Shown here: positions 35,391-44,600 of the stretch, one piece after another
How positions within the stretch are numbered: the stretch's first letter is position 1
How the letters are laid out: each line of letters starts with the position of its first letter
Source of the DNA: UBA8914 sp034002905
Lineage (GTDB): Bacteria; Pseudomonadota; Alphaproteobacteria; UBA9219
Assembly: GCA_034002905.1 (NCBI GenBank)
Contig: JAVEZQ010000002.1
Coordinates: 1-64,000, forward strand
Length of the DNA stretch: 64,000 bases
Direction of reading: 5' to 3'
The notes under the pieces: generated by a model
What the model was told of the DNA's origin: nothing
Database searches by the model: none
The model's input: only the letters and a program-made list of their open reading frames with translations
Made by a program: the position numbers and the translations under genes

Positions 35391-36848
35391 ATGCTTCAGC
35401 ATCTCCACAGTAAAATCGAAGAACTTTCGGGCCACCGCATTTTGTGTATCGGCGATATCATGCTCGACCGCTTTGTCTATGGTCACGTTGAGCGCGTTTC
35501 GCCCGAAGCGCCGATCCCTGTCTTGCGCGTGCAGCGCGAGGAAACAACGCTCGGCGGCGGCGGCAACGTTGTGCGAAACATCGTTACGCTCGGTGGCCAT
35601 GTCGATGTGATCGGCGTTATCGGTCAAGATCAGACAGGCTATCATGTCACCGAGAAATTTTCGGCCATGGAGGGCGTTGTCCCTTATCTTTTGACAGACA
35701 ACACACGCCCGACGACAGTCAAAACACGCTATGTCGCGGATGGACAACAGCTTCTGCGTGCTGACCGCGAGATTAGTGCCCCGATGTCCTCCAGCCTTGA
35801 GGAACAGACTCTGTTGCGCGTACGCGGCGCCATTGACTCCTGCGAGATTGTTGTCCTGTCAGACTATGCCAAAGGCGTTTTGACAAACAAAGTCATCTCA
35901 GAAATCATCCGCCTTGCTAAATCCAAGAACAAGCCTGTGATCATTGACCCTAAGGGACGCGACTTCAGCCGTTATCGCGGGGCCTATATGCTCACGCCCA
36001 ACCGCAAGGAACTATCCGAAGCGACGGGTCATTTAATCAAAACCATTCAAGAAGCCGAAAGTGCCGCACGTTATTTGATCGAGGCCTACGAACTCAACGG
36101 CATTCTCGCAAAGCTCAGCGGCGATGGCGTCTGTCTCGTGATGAAAGATTTCCCCGCACAACATTTTAAAGCCAATGCCCGCGAAGTCTATGATGTCTCG
36201 GGCGCAGGCGATACCGTCGTCGCGACGATGGCGCTTTGCATGGCGGGAGGCCTGACGCTTGCCGATAGCGCAGCATTGAGTAATGTGGCTGGTTCCGTTG
36301 TTGTTGGCAAGATCGGCACAGCCACCGTCACGCAAGAAGAACTGGCCCGCGAACTTCTCTATGATCAATCACGTGCAAGCGATGAAAAAATCGTGCCCTT
36401 GCCCGAAGCCGCGGAAACAGCCGAACGCTGGCGCAAGCAAGGGCTCAAGGTCGGCTTTACGAATGGTGTCTTTGATCTTTTGCATCCGGGGCACCTCTCA
36501 TTGATCCGGCAATCACGCGCCGCCTGTGACCGATTGATTATTGGCCTTAACAGCGACAGCTCCGTTAAACGCCTGAAGGGCGAGAACCGCCCTATTCAAA
36601 GCGAAGAAGCACGTGCTGCTGTTCTGGCCTCGCTTGCCGATGTGGATGATGTCGTAATTTTTACCGAGGACACGCCGCTTGAACTCATCAAAGCCATCCG
36701 TCCGAATGTCTTGATCAAGGGGGCCGATTATACTGTAGATACCGTCGTCGGTTCGGACCTTGTGCAGGGCTGGGGCGGCGAAGTGGTACTTGCCAATCTT
36801 GTCGAGGGGCAAAGCACGACCAACACGATCAAGAAAATGCAGGCCTGA
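35391..36848 (+). CDS. hldE: Bifunctional heptose 7-phosphate kinase / heptose 1-phosphate adenylyltransferase
   Basis: HldE phosphorylates heptose 7-phosphate and later adds AMP from ATP to heptose 1-phosphate. The 485-residue protein has an N-terminal PfkB-type kinase domain (GDIMLDRFVYG, SPEAPIPVLRV, GGGGNVVRNI, DVSGAGDTVVATMAL; about 1-320) and a C-terminal nucleotidyltransferase domain (FTNGVFDLLHPGHLSLIRQ, GLNSDSSVKRLKG; about 345-485). The start at 35391 was chosen over 35334 because the earlier part overlaps hldD. The gene ends two bases before the convergent permease gene. Confidence 0.96.
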   Translation: MLQHLHSKIEELSGHRILCIGDIMLDRFVYGHVERVSPEAPIPVLRVQREETTLGGGGNVVRNIVTLGGHVDVIGVIGQDQTGYHVTEKFSAMEGVVPYLLTDNTRPTTVKTRYVADGQQLLRADREISAPMSSSLEEQTLLRVRGAIDSCEIVVLSDYAKGVLTNKVISEIIRLAKSKNKPVIIDPKGRDFSRYRGAYMLTPNRKELSEATGHLIKTIQEAESAARYLIEAYELNGILAKLSGDGVCLVMKDFPAQHFKANAREVYDVSGAGDTVVATMALCMAGGLTLADSAALSNVAGSVVVGKIGTATVTQEELARELLYDQSRASDEKIVPLPEAAETAERWRKQGLKVGFTNGVFDLLHPGHLSLIRQSRAACDRLIIGLNSDSSVKRLKGENRPIQSEEARAAVLASLADVDDVVIFTEDTPLELIKAIRPNVLIKGADYTVDTVVGSDLVQGWGGEVVLANLVEGQSTTNTIKKMQA

Positions 36849-36850
36849 AT

Positions 36851-37639
36851 TTAAGCCTTTGCACGAACATAGCGGCGCAAACCTTTATTGAAAATAAATA
36901 TTGCCAGCCATGCGTAGAAGATCGTTGCCAGCACGATTTCGCTGAACGTGACCCAGTCAAAATGGCGCAACAGCTCGATGGGCAGGTAGGAGATAAACCC
37001 AGCCGGTATCAGTGTAAAGACCACAGCCTTCACGCCCCACGGCTGACCATGCAGCACATTACAGGAAAAGATAATCAGCATCTCGAACAGTTGCCCTGAA
37101 AAGCGCGGATTCCCTTTGAGCCAAAAAGACAGCGAAAAGAGAAGGCACATCGTCGACATAAACAAAATGGTCGACAACACCGTTAGCAATAGAAACAAGG
37201 GAACCATCGAAAACGTGAAGACAGGAATACCCAGCACACCTTGTATCAACAAATAGAGTGTTGGCGCGTAAAACACATCCCCCAACGATGCTGGCGACGA
37301 AGAACTTAACATGATCGCCGGGAGCGGATGGCGTGGCTTGGTAATATAAAAATCGATAGCGCCGGAACTCACCTTATAGGGGATCGTGCGCAGCCCGTCG
37401 AAAAAGAAAAGTGACAAACCGCAGACCGATGCGACCATGCCAAACATACGCGTGACATCGACAAGGTCCCAACCTCTGATCGAGCCGACATGATTGAAGA
37501 AAATCACCCAAAGCACGAAAAACATCGTGTTCTGCAGGCACATGGCCAGTGACATCACGTAAAGGCGCTTTTTGTCGATGGCATATGTCCGCACATTCGC
37601 GACAAAAAGAGCGGCCAGAGTCTTAAGCGTTGACATCAT
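36851..37639 (-). CDS. ABC-2 type export permease (second subunit)
   Basis: The 262-residue protein has about six hydrophobic spans and matches the ABC-2 family exporters of the kind long annotated as DUF990, including the conserved VSSGAIDFYITKPRHPL block. ATG at 37639 overlaps the previous stop in an ATGA junction, which argues for translational coupling. It is the last gene of a three-gene exporter (ATPase, permease, permease). The substrate is not evident from the sequence; the neighbouring glycosyltransferase and heptose genes suggest an envelope component. Confidence 0.88.
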   Translation of the reverse strand: MMSTLKTLAALFVANVRTYAIDKKRLYVMSLAMCLQNTMFFVLWVIFFNHVGSIRGWDLVDVTRMFGMVASVCGLSLFFFDGLRTIPYKVSSGAIDFYITKPRHPLPAIMLSSSSPASLGDVFYAPTLYLLIQGVLGIPVFTFSMVPLFLLLTVLSTILFMSTMCLLFSLSFWLKGNPRFSGQLFEMLIIFSCNVLHGQPWGVKAVVFTLIPAGFISYLPIELLRHFDWVTFSEIVLATIFYAWLAIFIFNKGLRRYVRAKA

Positions 37640-38442
37640 GCGGCCCCCTCGCCCTGTATCCGGCGCAAAACGATCCGCTCGAACTTCATCAGGGCATAAA
37701 GAATCAACACGGCCCACACAACCTGATGGGCAAAGGCTGCCCCCAACTCAAGGGCGGAGCTACCCAACACCCACTTGCCGCAAACAGCCAAGATGGCAGG
37801 AAACGGCGTAAACCAACTGATCGCGCCCAGCCAATCAGGATAAAAAACAATTGGCCAAATCATTGCACCAAGAAGGAAGATTCCCTTATGCACGACCCAA
37901 TAGGCTGGCTCGGATTGAACCACCCACAGACAGGATGTCCCCACGGCATAATACATCACAAGCGCCATAAAGAGACTAAGGGGCGCACAGGCGATGATCC
38001 CTAAGAGATCAAGAAGAGATGGCTCAAACGCTTCCGCGAAGTAAGTGGCGGTCAGGATGTAAAACGGAAACAAAACACAAAACCTGACGATCGCTTCGCC
38101 ATACCAGAACGCGATGCGCAATAAGGCCGGTGAAAACGGACGTATAATATCCAAATGCACCTGCTCCGTATTAATCTCGTTTTGTATATCCTTGAATCCC
38201 CAGCTTGGCGCTGCGAACAGAATAAACTCTGTTGTTGCGATGTACCAGATCATCTGGCTTTGTGTCAGGCCAAGGGGCGCAATGTCAGCGGGCGGGATCA
38301 TGCGCATAACGCCGGCATAAAGCATAATAATCACGCCATAGACCATCAACGTACCAAGCAGCACGAGCTTTTCCGACCATCCATCGCGTAGGCCCATAAT
38401 CATGGCCGTCATCAGAACAGATAGGTTGTGTCGTGTATTCAT
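37636..38442 (-). CDS. ABC-2 type export permease (first subunit)
   Basis: The 268-residue protein has about six spans and the conserved NEINTEQVHLDIIRPFSPALLRIAFWYGE block seen in heterodimeric ABC-2 exporters. The start at 38442 (MNTRHN) gives a four-base ATGA overlap with the ATPase stop; 38451 is an alternative. It pairs with the permease at 36851 and the ATPase at 38439. Confidence 0.88.
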   Translation of the reverse strand: MNTRHNLSVLMTAMIMGLRDGWSEKLVLLGTLMVYGVIIMLYAGVMRMIPPADIAPLGLTQSQMIWYIATTEFILFAAPSWGFKDIQNEINTEQVHLDIIRPFSPALLRIAFWYGEAIVRFCVLFPFYILTATYFAEAFEPSLLDLLGIIACAPLSLFMALVMYYAVGTSCLWVVQSEPAYWVVHKGIFLLGAMIWPIVFYPDWLGAISWFTPFPAILAVCGKWVLGSSALELGAAFAHQVVWAVLILYALMKFERIVLRRIQGEGAA

Positions 38443-39437
38443 AGATAACACACCCTCTGCTCGTAGAGCATTTTGATAATCTCATCGAGCGGCAAGCCTT
38501 CAATCCCGATATCATGCAGCTTGAAACGGTTCAGGCAATCTGCCACAACAACTTCAATCGGCACCTGTGTGACATCGACCTTGAGTACCAACATATGATC
38601 CCCTTGCTGCTCGACAACAACATGGGGATGGTCATAATCCGGTTCTTTTTCTTCCGTCGCCAATCGCAGGATTTTCGATTGGGCATAACGGCGCTGAAGC
38701 TCCATCAGGCTGGTGTCGATGAGTTTCTGCCCATGATCGATCAGGATCACACGCTGACAGATTTTCTCGATATCTTCCGTATCATGGCTTGTTAAAAGAA
38801 TTGTAGTATCAAACTGATCCGCCAGTTTATTCAAGTGATCTCTTAAAAGGGACTTGGCCGTGACATCAAGGCCAATCGTCGGCTCGTCCAAAAAGAGAAC
38901 CTGCGGCTTGTGCAAGAGCGCAGCGGCAATATCGCATCGCATTCTCTGGCCAAGAGACAGGTTCTTGGCATACTGCCCCAGAAACTCTGACAAACTGAAC
39001 AACTCGATCAAGCGGCTCAGTTGCCTGCGATAGGCTTGTTCATCCAGATCATATATCCGCGCAAGCAGATCAAAGCTGTCCTGCACCGGCAGGTTCATCC
39101 ACAAATGAGATTTCTGGCCAAAGACGAGTCCGATATGGCGCGCAAGTTCACGTGTCTGATCCCATGGGACGAGGCCGCACACGCGCGCGGTGCCCTCGCA
39201 AGGCATCAACAGACCGGAAAGCATCTTGAGCGTTGTGGATTTACCGGCGCCATTTGGCCCGATAAAGGCGACCTTCTCGCCTTGATCAATCGAAAAAGAC
39301 AGCTGCGCAACCGCGTCCAGCTCTTTATAAATTTTCTTGGAAAACCAGCCCCGCTTTGCGTCGTCATTGACGCGAACCTTGAAACGACGGGTCAGCTTTT
39401 CGACCTCAACAGTACCGCTAATCATCTTTGTCCCCAA
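38439..39437 (-). CDS. ABC exporter ATPase (ABC-2 type partner)
   Basis: The 332-residue ATPase has Walker A IGPNGAGKST, Q-loop GLVFGQKSHLW, signature LSLGQRMRCDIAAALLH, Walker B VLFLDEPTIGLD and the H-loop LLTSHDTEDIE. The N-terminal KRGWFSKK insertion and C-terminal regulatory part (about 240-332) are typical of exporters paired with the DUF990-type permeases downstream. Start at 39437 or 39425 (MISGTV). Divergent from the glycosyltransferase at 39554. Confidence 0.92.
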   Translation of the reverse strand: MGTKMISGTVEVEKLTRRFKVRVNDDAKRGWFSKKIYKELDAVAQLSFSIDQGEKVAFIGPNGAGKSTTLKMLSGLLMPCEGTARVCGLVPWDQTRELARHIGLVFGQKSHLWMNLPVQDSFDLLARIYDLDEQAYRRQLSRLIELFSLSEFLGQYAKNLSLGQRMRCDIAAALLHKPQVLFLDEPTIGLDVTAKSLLRDHLNKLADQFDTTILLTSHDTEDIEKICQRVILIDHGQKLIDTSLMELQRRYAQSKILRLATEEKEPDYDHPHVVVEQQGDHMLVLKVDVTQVPIEVVVADCLNRFKLHDIGIEGLPLDEIIKMLYEQRVCYL

Positions 39438-39553
39438 AGATAATGAATTTATACCGTGATTTTCCCTGCCCGCAAGAAGTTTATTTCACCAAATACTTTC
39501 CAAAGAGGATAGGGAAAGATATATTTTGCTCTAAACGAGCCTGATGGACGCAC

Positions 39554-41206
39554 ATGACCTATGCAATTGACTACCTCCATACTGACGCAGCGAACCGGCA
39601 TGGGATCAATGTTGCGATACAGGAGTTCATGAAAGCATGGCTTCGTCATAGTAGTCAGAATACAGCTCTGGCCCATGTCACAGACCAAGCCAGCCATGAT
39701 GGTTTTCTGGCCTTGGCCAAAAAGTTTGGCAAGAAACCGCAAGATGCCTATCAAACGATCCATCCCTATCATCAGCGGGAAAACCTGGCAAAACTGGGCT
39801 GCCTCTTCTTGCCTGACCCGGATATCAACAAGTCGGCATGGTGGCGCGCTCAGATTAAAGGCTCCCATACCCTGTGCGGCCTTGTTCATAGTCTGAGCGG
39901 CGATCAAGTTGCGCGGGTTCTCAGCGACATGCTGCTCGCCCCGCTTGGGGCAAACGATGCTTTGATCTGTCCCTCCCTCGCTATTCGCGATGCGGTGCAT
40001 CAGCATTGGAGCCTTTATAGCGAGTATCTAAGCGCACGCTTTAAAACTGATTTCACCCCAAAGGTTCAAACACCCGTCATCCCGCTGGGCATTGATAGCG
40101 CCGCCTTTCAAGAACGCGTAACGCCGGATAAACGGGCCGCGCAACGACAAACTTTGGGCATCGAGGACGACGAAGTTGTTATCCTGTTTGTTGGGCGATT
40201 GAACTTTGCGACCAAGGCCCATCCCCTCCCCCTCCTCCTCGCCGTCGAAAAAGCCGCCAAGCAAACGGATAAGAAAGTTCGGCTTGTCCTTTACGGCTAT
40301 TTTTCACCCCGCGAGGAGATGTCTGAACGCTTTCATGCACTGGCCAAGGATTTTGTTACAAGTTTCCGTTGCGACATTATCGAAAATACCGACAAGCGCT
40401 TTCCCGACGGACTCTGGGCCTGTGGCGATATCTTCACTTCTCTGGTTGACAACATTCAGGAAAGTTTTGGCCTGACACCTATCGAGGCGCAGGCTTGCGG
40501 CCTGCCCGTTGTTGTTACGGATTGGGACGGCTATCGCGATGGCGTCATTCAAGGGGAAACGGGATTTCTTGTCGAAACCTATGCCCCGCCCGGACAAGCG
40601 GGACAGGATTTAGCCGGTCGTTATCTGTTCGATCAGAATTATGGCTCTTACCTTGCAACAACAAGTCAATCTACGCCTGTCGATATCGACAGCGCCGCGA
40701 AAGCTTTTGCGACCTTGATCCTTGATTCAAATATGCGCCAAAAGATGAGCCAGAGGGCCAAGGCACATGCCTCTACGACTTATGACTGGTCAGTAATCAT
40801 AAGGCAATATGAAGCGTTATGGGCCGAGCTTGCGGCACACAAAGCAACGAACCTGTATCCGGCCATTCCAGAAAACTGGCAGGCCGTTACACCTTGCTAT
40901 CCGAATCCGCTGACTGTTTTTCGCTCCTTTCCGAGCCGCGAAATTATGGCGTCTGACAGCCTTTCGCTTGCCATCCCCCCAGAACAACTCTCCACTGTCA
41001 TGCGACATGATATGAATTGTTTTGCGACAGATTTGCTCCTGCCGCTGTCCTTGTGCCTCTCCCTGATTGAAACAATCGGAACAAATGCGCCTCTGCCCGT
41101 CTCTGCGCTTCTAGCCATAGCACCGAACGAAGAAAAAAGCCGGATGTGGCGCACGATCGGCTGGCTCCTCAAACACGGTATCTGCCGTCTTCATAGAGGG
41201 GATTAA
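39554..41206 (+). CDS. Family 4-like glycosyltransferase with C-terminal extension
   Basis: The 550-residue protein has the GT-B glycosyltransferase core: an N-terminal acceptor domain, VILFVGRLNFATKAHPLPLL at the start of the nucleotide-sugar domain, and the donor-binding ESFGLTPIEAQACGLPVVVTDWDGYRDGV block. After about residue 430 there is an additional region of about 120 residues with no recognised domain. The acceptor and donor are unknown. It is divergent from a three-gene ABC exporter, and the next gene follows within two bases, so the pair is translated from one message. Confidence 0.9.
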   Translation: MTYAIDYLHTDAANRHGINVAIQEFMKAWLRHSSQNTALAHVTDQASHDGFLALAKKFGKKPQDAYQTIHPYHQRENLAKLGCLFLPDPDINKSAWWRAQIKGSHTLCGLVHSLSGDQVARVLSDMLLAPLGANDALICPSLAIRDAVHQHWSLYSEYLSARFKTDFTPKVQTPVIPLGIDSAAFQERVTPDKRAAQRQTLGIEDDEVVILFVGRLNFATKAHPLPLLLAVEKAAKQTDKKVRLVLYGYFSPREEMSERFHALAKDFVTSFRCDIIENTDKRFPDGLWACGDIFTSLVDNIQESFGLTPIEAQACGLPVVVTDWDGYRDGVIQGETGFLVETYAPPGQAGQDLAGRYLFDQNYGSYLATTSQSTPVDIDSAAKAFATLILDSNMRQKMSQRAKAHASTTYDWSVIIRQYEALWAELAAHKATNLYPAIPENWQAVTPCYPNPLTVFRSFPSREIMASDSLSLAIPPEQLSTVMRHDMNCFATDLLLPLSLCLSLIETIGTNAPLPVSALLAIAPNEEKSRMWRTIGWLLKHGICRLHRGD

Positions 41207-41208
41207 AA

Positions 41209-41595
41209 ATGGGAGACTATGATATTTTTAGCCTTGGGCCCGTACGCATTGTGACAGGCGTTGTCTTCGGTCTCGTTTTTGGCAGCTTTATCACAATGCT
41301 GAGCTATCGACTCCCGCGCCGCCTATCAATTATCAAGCCCAGTTCACAATGTCCGCTTTGCCACACCCGTTTAAGGCCGCTCGACTTGATCCCCGTACTG
41401 TCGTGGGTGTTGACTAAAGGTAAATGCCGACATTGCAAAGCGCCCATTAGCCCGCGCTATCCGCTGATCGAGCTATTTACCGCAGCCGCAACGGCCATCC
41501 TTTTTTATGTGCTAGGACTCAGCCCAACACTACTGGTGGCGCTATTCACGGAAATTGTAATCATCACCGCGATTGTCATGAAAATCGAGCGCTAA
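41209..41595 (+). CDS. Orphan N-terminal domain of prepilin peptidase (no A24 peptidase domain)
   Basis: The 128-residue protein matches only the first domain of type IV prepilin peptidases (PilD), which in full-length enzymes carries the N-methyltransferase-linked region. It has FGSFITMLSYRLPRRL, then paired CxxC zinc-binding motifs (CPLCHTRLRP and CRHCKAPISPRYPLIEL) and two spans. It stops (ITAIVMKIER) just where the aspartyl peptidase domain with its GxGD motif should begin, and the 33 bases to the next gene hold no remnant. No pilin or secretion gene is near. It may be a relic or a repurposed domain. Confidence 0.85.
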   Translation: MGDYDIFSLGPVRIVTGVVFGLVFGSFITMLSYRLPRRLSIIKPSSQCPLCHTRLRPLDLIPVLSWVLTKGKCRHCKAPISPRYPLIELFTAAATAILFYVLGLSPTLLVALFTEIVIITAIVMKIER

Positions 41596-41628
41596 AACGC
41601 TGAAGCAAAACGCTTAGTTCACCTTGAT

Positions 41629-44600
41629 TTAATTTATCTTGATATCAACGCGATCCATATCGCCGCTGGGGACATTAGCACCCATGGGACGGACATCAAC
41701 ACGGCTGGTCGCCACGCCCTTCATCGCTAGATAATCACGAACAGACAGAGCACGGTTCAACGAAATGCGGCGCGCCTGACGCGGAGAAATATCCCCGCCG
41801 GTGTCGGAATAAGCGATGAGCGTAATCCGTGCCTTGGGATTAGCCTTCAAGATCGCGGCAAGTTTTGCAAGGCTGTCGAGGGAATCCTCGTCAACTTTCT
41901 CAATACCACGATCAAAGCTGACGGTGGCAAGATCCGGCTCCAGCACAAGCTGTGAACCCGGAACCGTCACACCGCTATCATCAACGATTGGGTCCTCAAG
42001 GCCATCCAGCGGCCTCGAAGCGTTTGCTTGTTTGACAGAGGGTGGCTTGAGCGACGAAACCTCGCCGCCGATGTCTGCCGGAGCATCCGGCACAACCGGA
42101 GTCGATAGGATATCTTCGGCTGGCTCGATCTCTTCCTTCGTCACCTTAGCCTTCGGCTTGCTGTCCTTTTTAGACTTGCTCTGTTTCGCAGCAGCCTCTT
42201 TCACAGGCTTGGACGGCTTGACCTGAGGCATGGCCCCGCGTTCAAGCGGTGGCAAAGACGAAGCGGACAACTGCGGCGTCACCAACGAACCAGACGACGG
42301 CTTGGCCGGAGCAAACGGTGCTGTAACAGGCGCTTTCATCACAGGGTCACGTGGTGCCGCCGAAGGTACAGGCTGTTGCCAAGATGGCGTCGAAGAAGAA
42401 GGAAGCGGCTGGGGCATCGAAGTGCTTCCACCGACGGGGGCTACGCAGCTCACCGCACCACCGCCATTTGTACCGGAACAACTCCACGTCCACGGACCAC
42501 GACCACTCACCGCACTGGCGATACCCGACGAACAAAGACCGGATTTAGGCGCCTCTATAGCCATGGCGCCGTGCGCCCCGCCACAGCGGCCCACAACAGG
42601 CGGCGGCGGCATAAGTGGGGCCGTACAGCTGACTGTCATACCGCCATTTTCGCCGATACAGGCCCAATTCCACGGCCCGTCACCACTAACTTCCGTGGGT
42701 GTGCCCGCAGAACAGAACCCAGCGCGCGGACGCGAGACAAAGGCCACGCCATTGGACGAACCGCATACACCGTTGACGAGCGGCCCCGGAGGCGGTGGCG
42801 CCTTGGACACGACTTTAGAGGCCGAGCAGGTGCTTGCGATGCCGCCATTCATACCTGAACAGGTCCATGTCCACGGGCCCTCGCCATAGACGGCGCTTGG
42901 CATGCCGCTGTCGCACAGATTGGTGGTGGGGCCAGCCGTCAGAACAGCATTCGCCGAAGAGCCGCAGGTTCCATCCACACGCGTCTGCGCCTGTGAGGTT
43001 GCCGAGCAGCTCACACTATTTCCGCCGCCCGAACCAACACAGCTCCACAACCATGGGCCCTGTCCACTTACAGTGGTGGCGTTTCCGGCTTGGCAAAGGT
43101 CTTCAACTGGCTGCGCCGTCAGGATGGCGCCATTTGCGCGACCGCAGATTGCATCCACAAGCTTTTGGGCTTCGCATTTGACCATGACCTTCTTGTCACC
43201 GCAGGTCCAGCTCCATGGCCCCTCGCCTTCGACTGCTCCAGCCTCTCCTGACTTACAAAGGTTATCAAGGGGCTTGGATTTATAGCTGCCTCCAGCCGCA
43301 ATACCGCATTCGGCCGAGGCCATATTCTGAGGCGCAGAGGACAGCGCTGCACCATTGCTGCCTTTAGCCGCAGACATATCGCTATCTACCTTGGGCGCAC
43401 TGCATGAAGCCTTGTCGCCACCAAAGACGCCTTCACACGACCATGTCCATTTGTCACCTACGAGGATGGCTTTGCCGGGGGTACCCGTATCACAAAGATC
43501 ATAGATTGGCTCTTCGGCAGAAGGTTCTTTGGTCGCCTTGCCACACGCACCATCTTTCTTACTTAAAGTCTCGCAAGAAACCTGATGCCCCGCATCGTCA
43601 GAGCAACTCCACGTCCAAGGACCGGAGCCCGATACATCGCTTGCTGTGCCGGTTGCGCAAAGGCCGGCTGATGGTTTTGATAGAACCAGCGTATCCGTCG
43701 CCTTGCCGCAAGATACTGTATTGGCAATGGATTCTTTTGTTCCAACCGAAGCCGTACAGCTTTCGGTCATGCCGCCCCTTTCACCGCCGCAAGTCCAGTT
43801 CCATGGCCCTGTTCCCGTGACACGTGAAGGACGACCCGTCTTGCAAAGCCCGACCGTCGGCGCTTTAAGGTACTGGTTGCCATGAGCAGCACCACATTGT
43901 CCGTCAACAAGCGTGAGAGCCTGACAGGCAACACTGGCACCGCCGTTTTCTCCCTCGCATGTCCAACTCCACGGCCCGCTTCCTGTTACCTTGGTAGACG
44001 ATCCGACCGCGCACAATCCTTCTTCAGGTGCCGAACGGGCGCCGTTGACGCTTGCCTTGCCGCAAACGGCATCGACCTTGCGCATCGCGGAGCAGGTTGC
44101 CGCCTCACCGCCATAAAGGCCGGAGCATGTCCAGTTCCACGGGCCCTCGCCAGATACCGCACTGGCATACCCCGCATTGCAGAGATCGCTCATCGGCATC
44201 GTATCAAAACCACGCTTGTCCGCACGTCCACATTCGCCATTAGTTTTGCGCTGAGCCGTACAGGCAGCCGGAGCCCCACCATTCAATCCGCTGCAAGCCC
44301 ATGTCCAAGGACCAGCACCGTTCACACGGCTCGGCGCACCCTTTTCACACAAATCGGTGACAGGCGGGGTTTCTGTTCCCTGACCTGCGGCCGCACCGCA
44401 CTTACCATCTTCAATCTGGATTTCAGTTTGCCCCGACGCTTTGGCGGAATCGATATTAGCTTTTTGCTTTTCATCTTCCTGTGTGACTGGCGCGGCACAG
44501 CTAATGCTCATACCACCATTGATCCCTTCACAGGTCCAACGCCATGGCCCTGTACCAGTCAGGGCCGAAGCCCGGCCCTTCGTACACAAATCAGCCGAAG

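Noticed and set aside
39449..40006. Minus-strand frame overlapping the glycosyltransferase start
   Set aside because: It lies opposite conserved glycosyltransferase sequence, has no ribosome-binding site and no family match.
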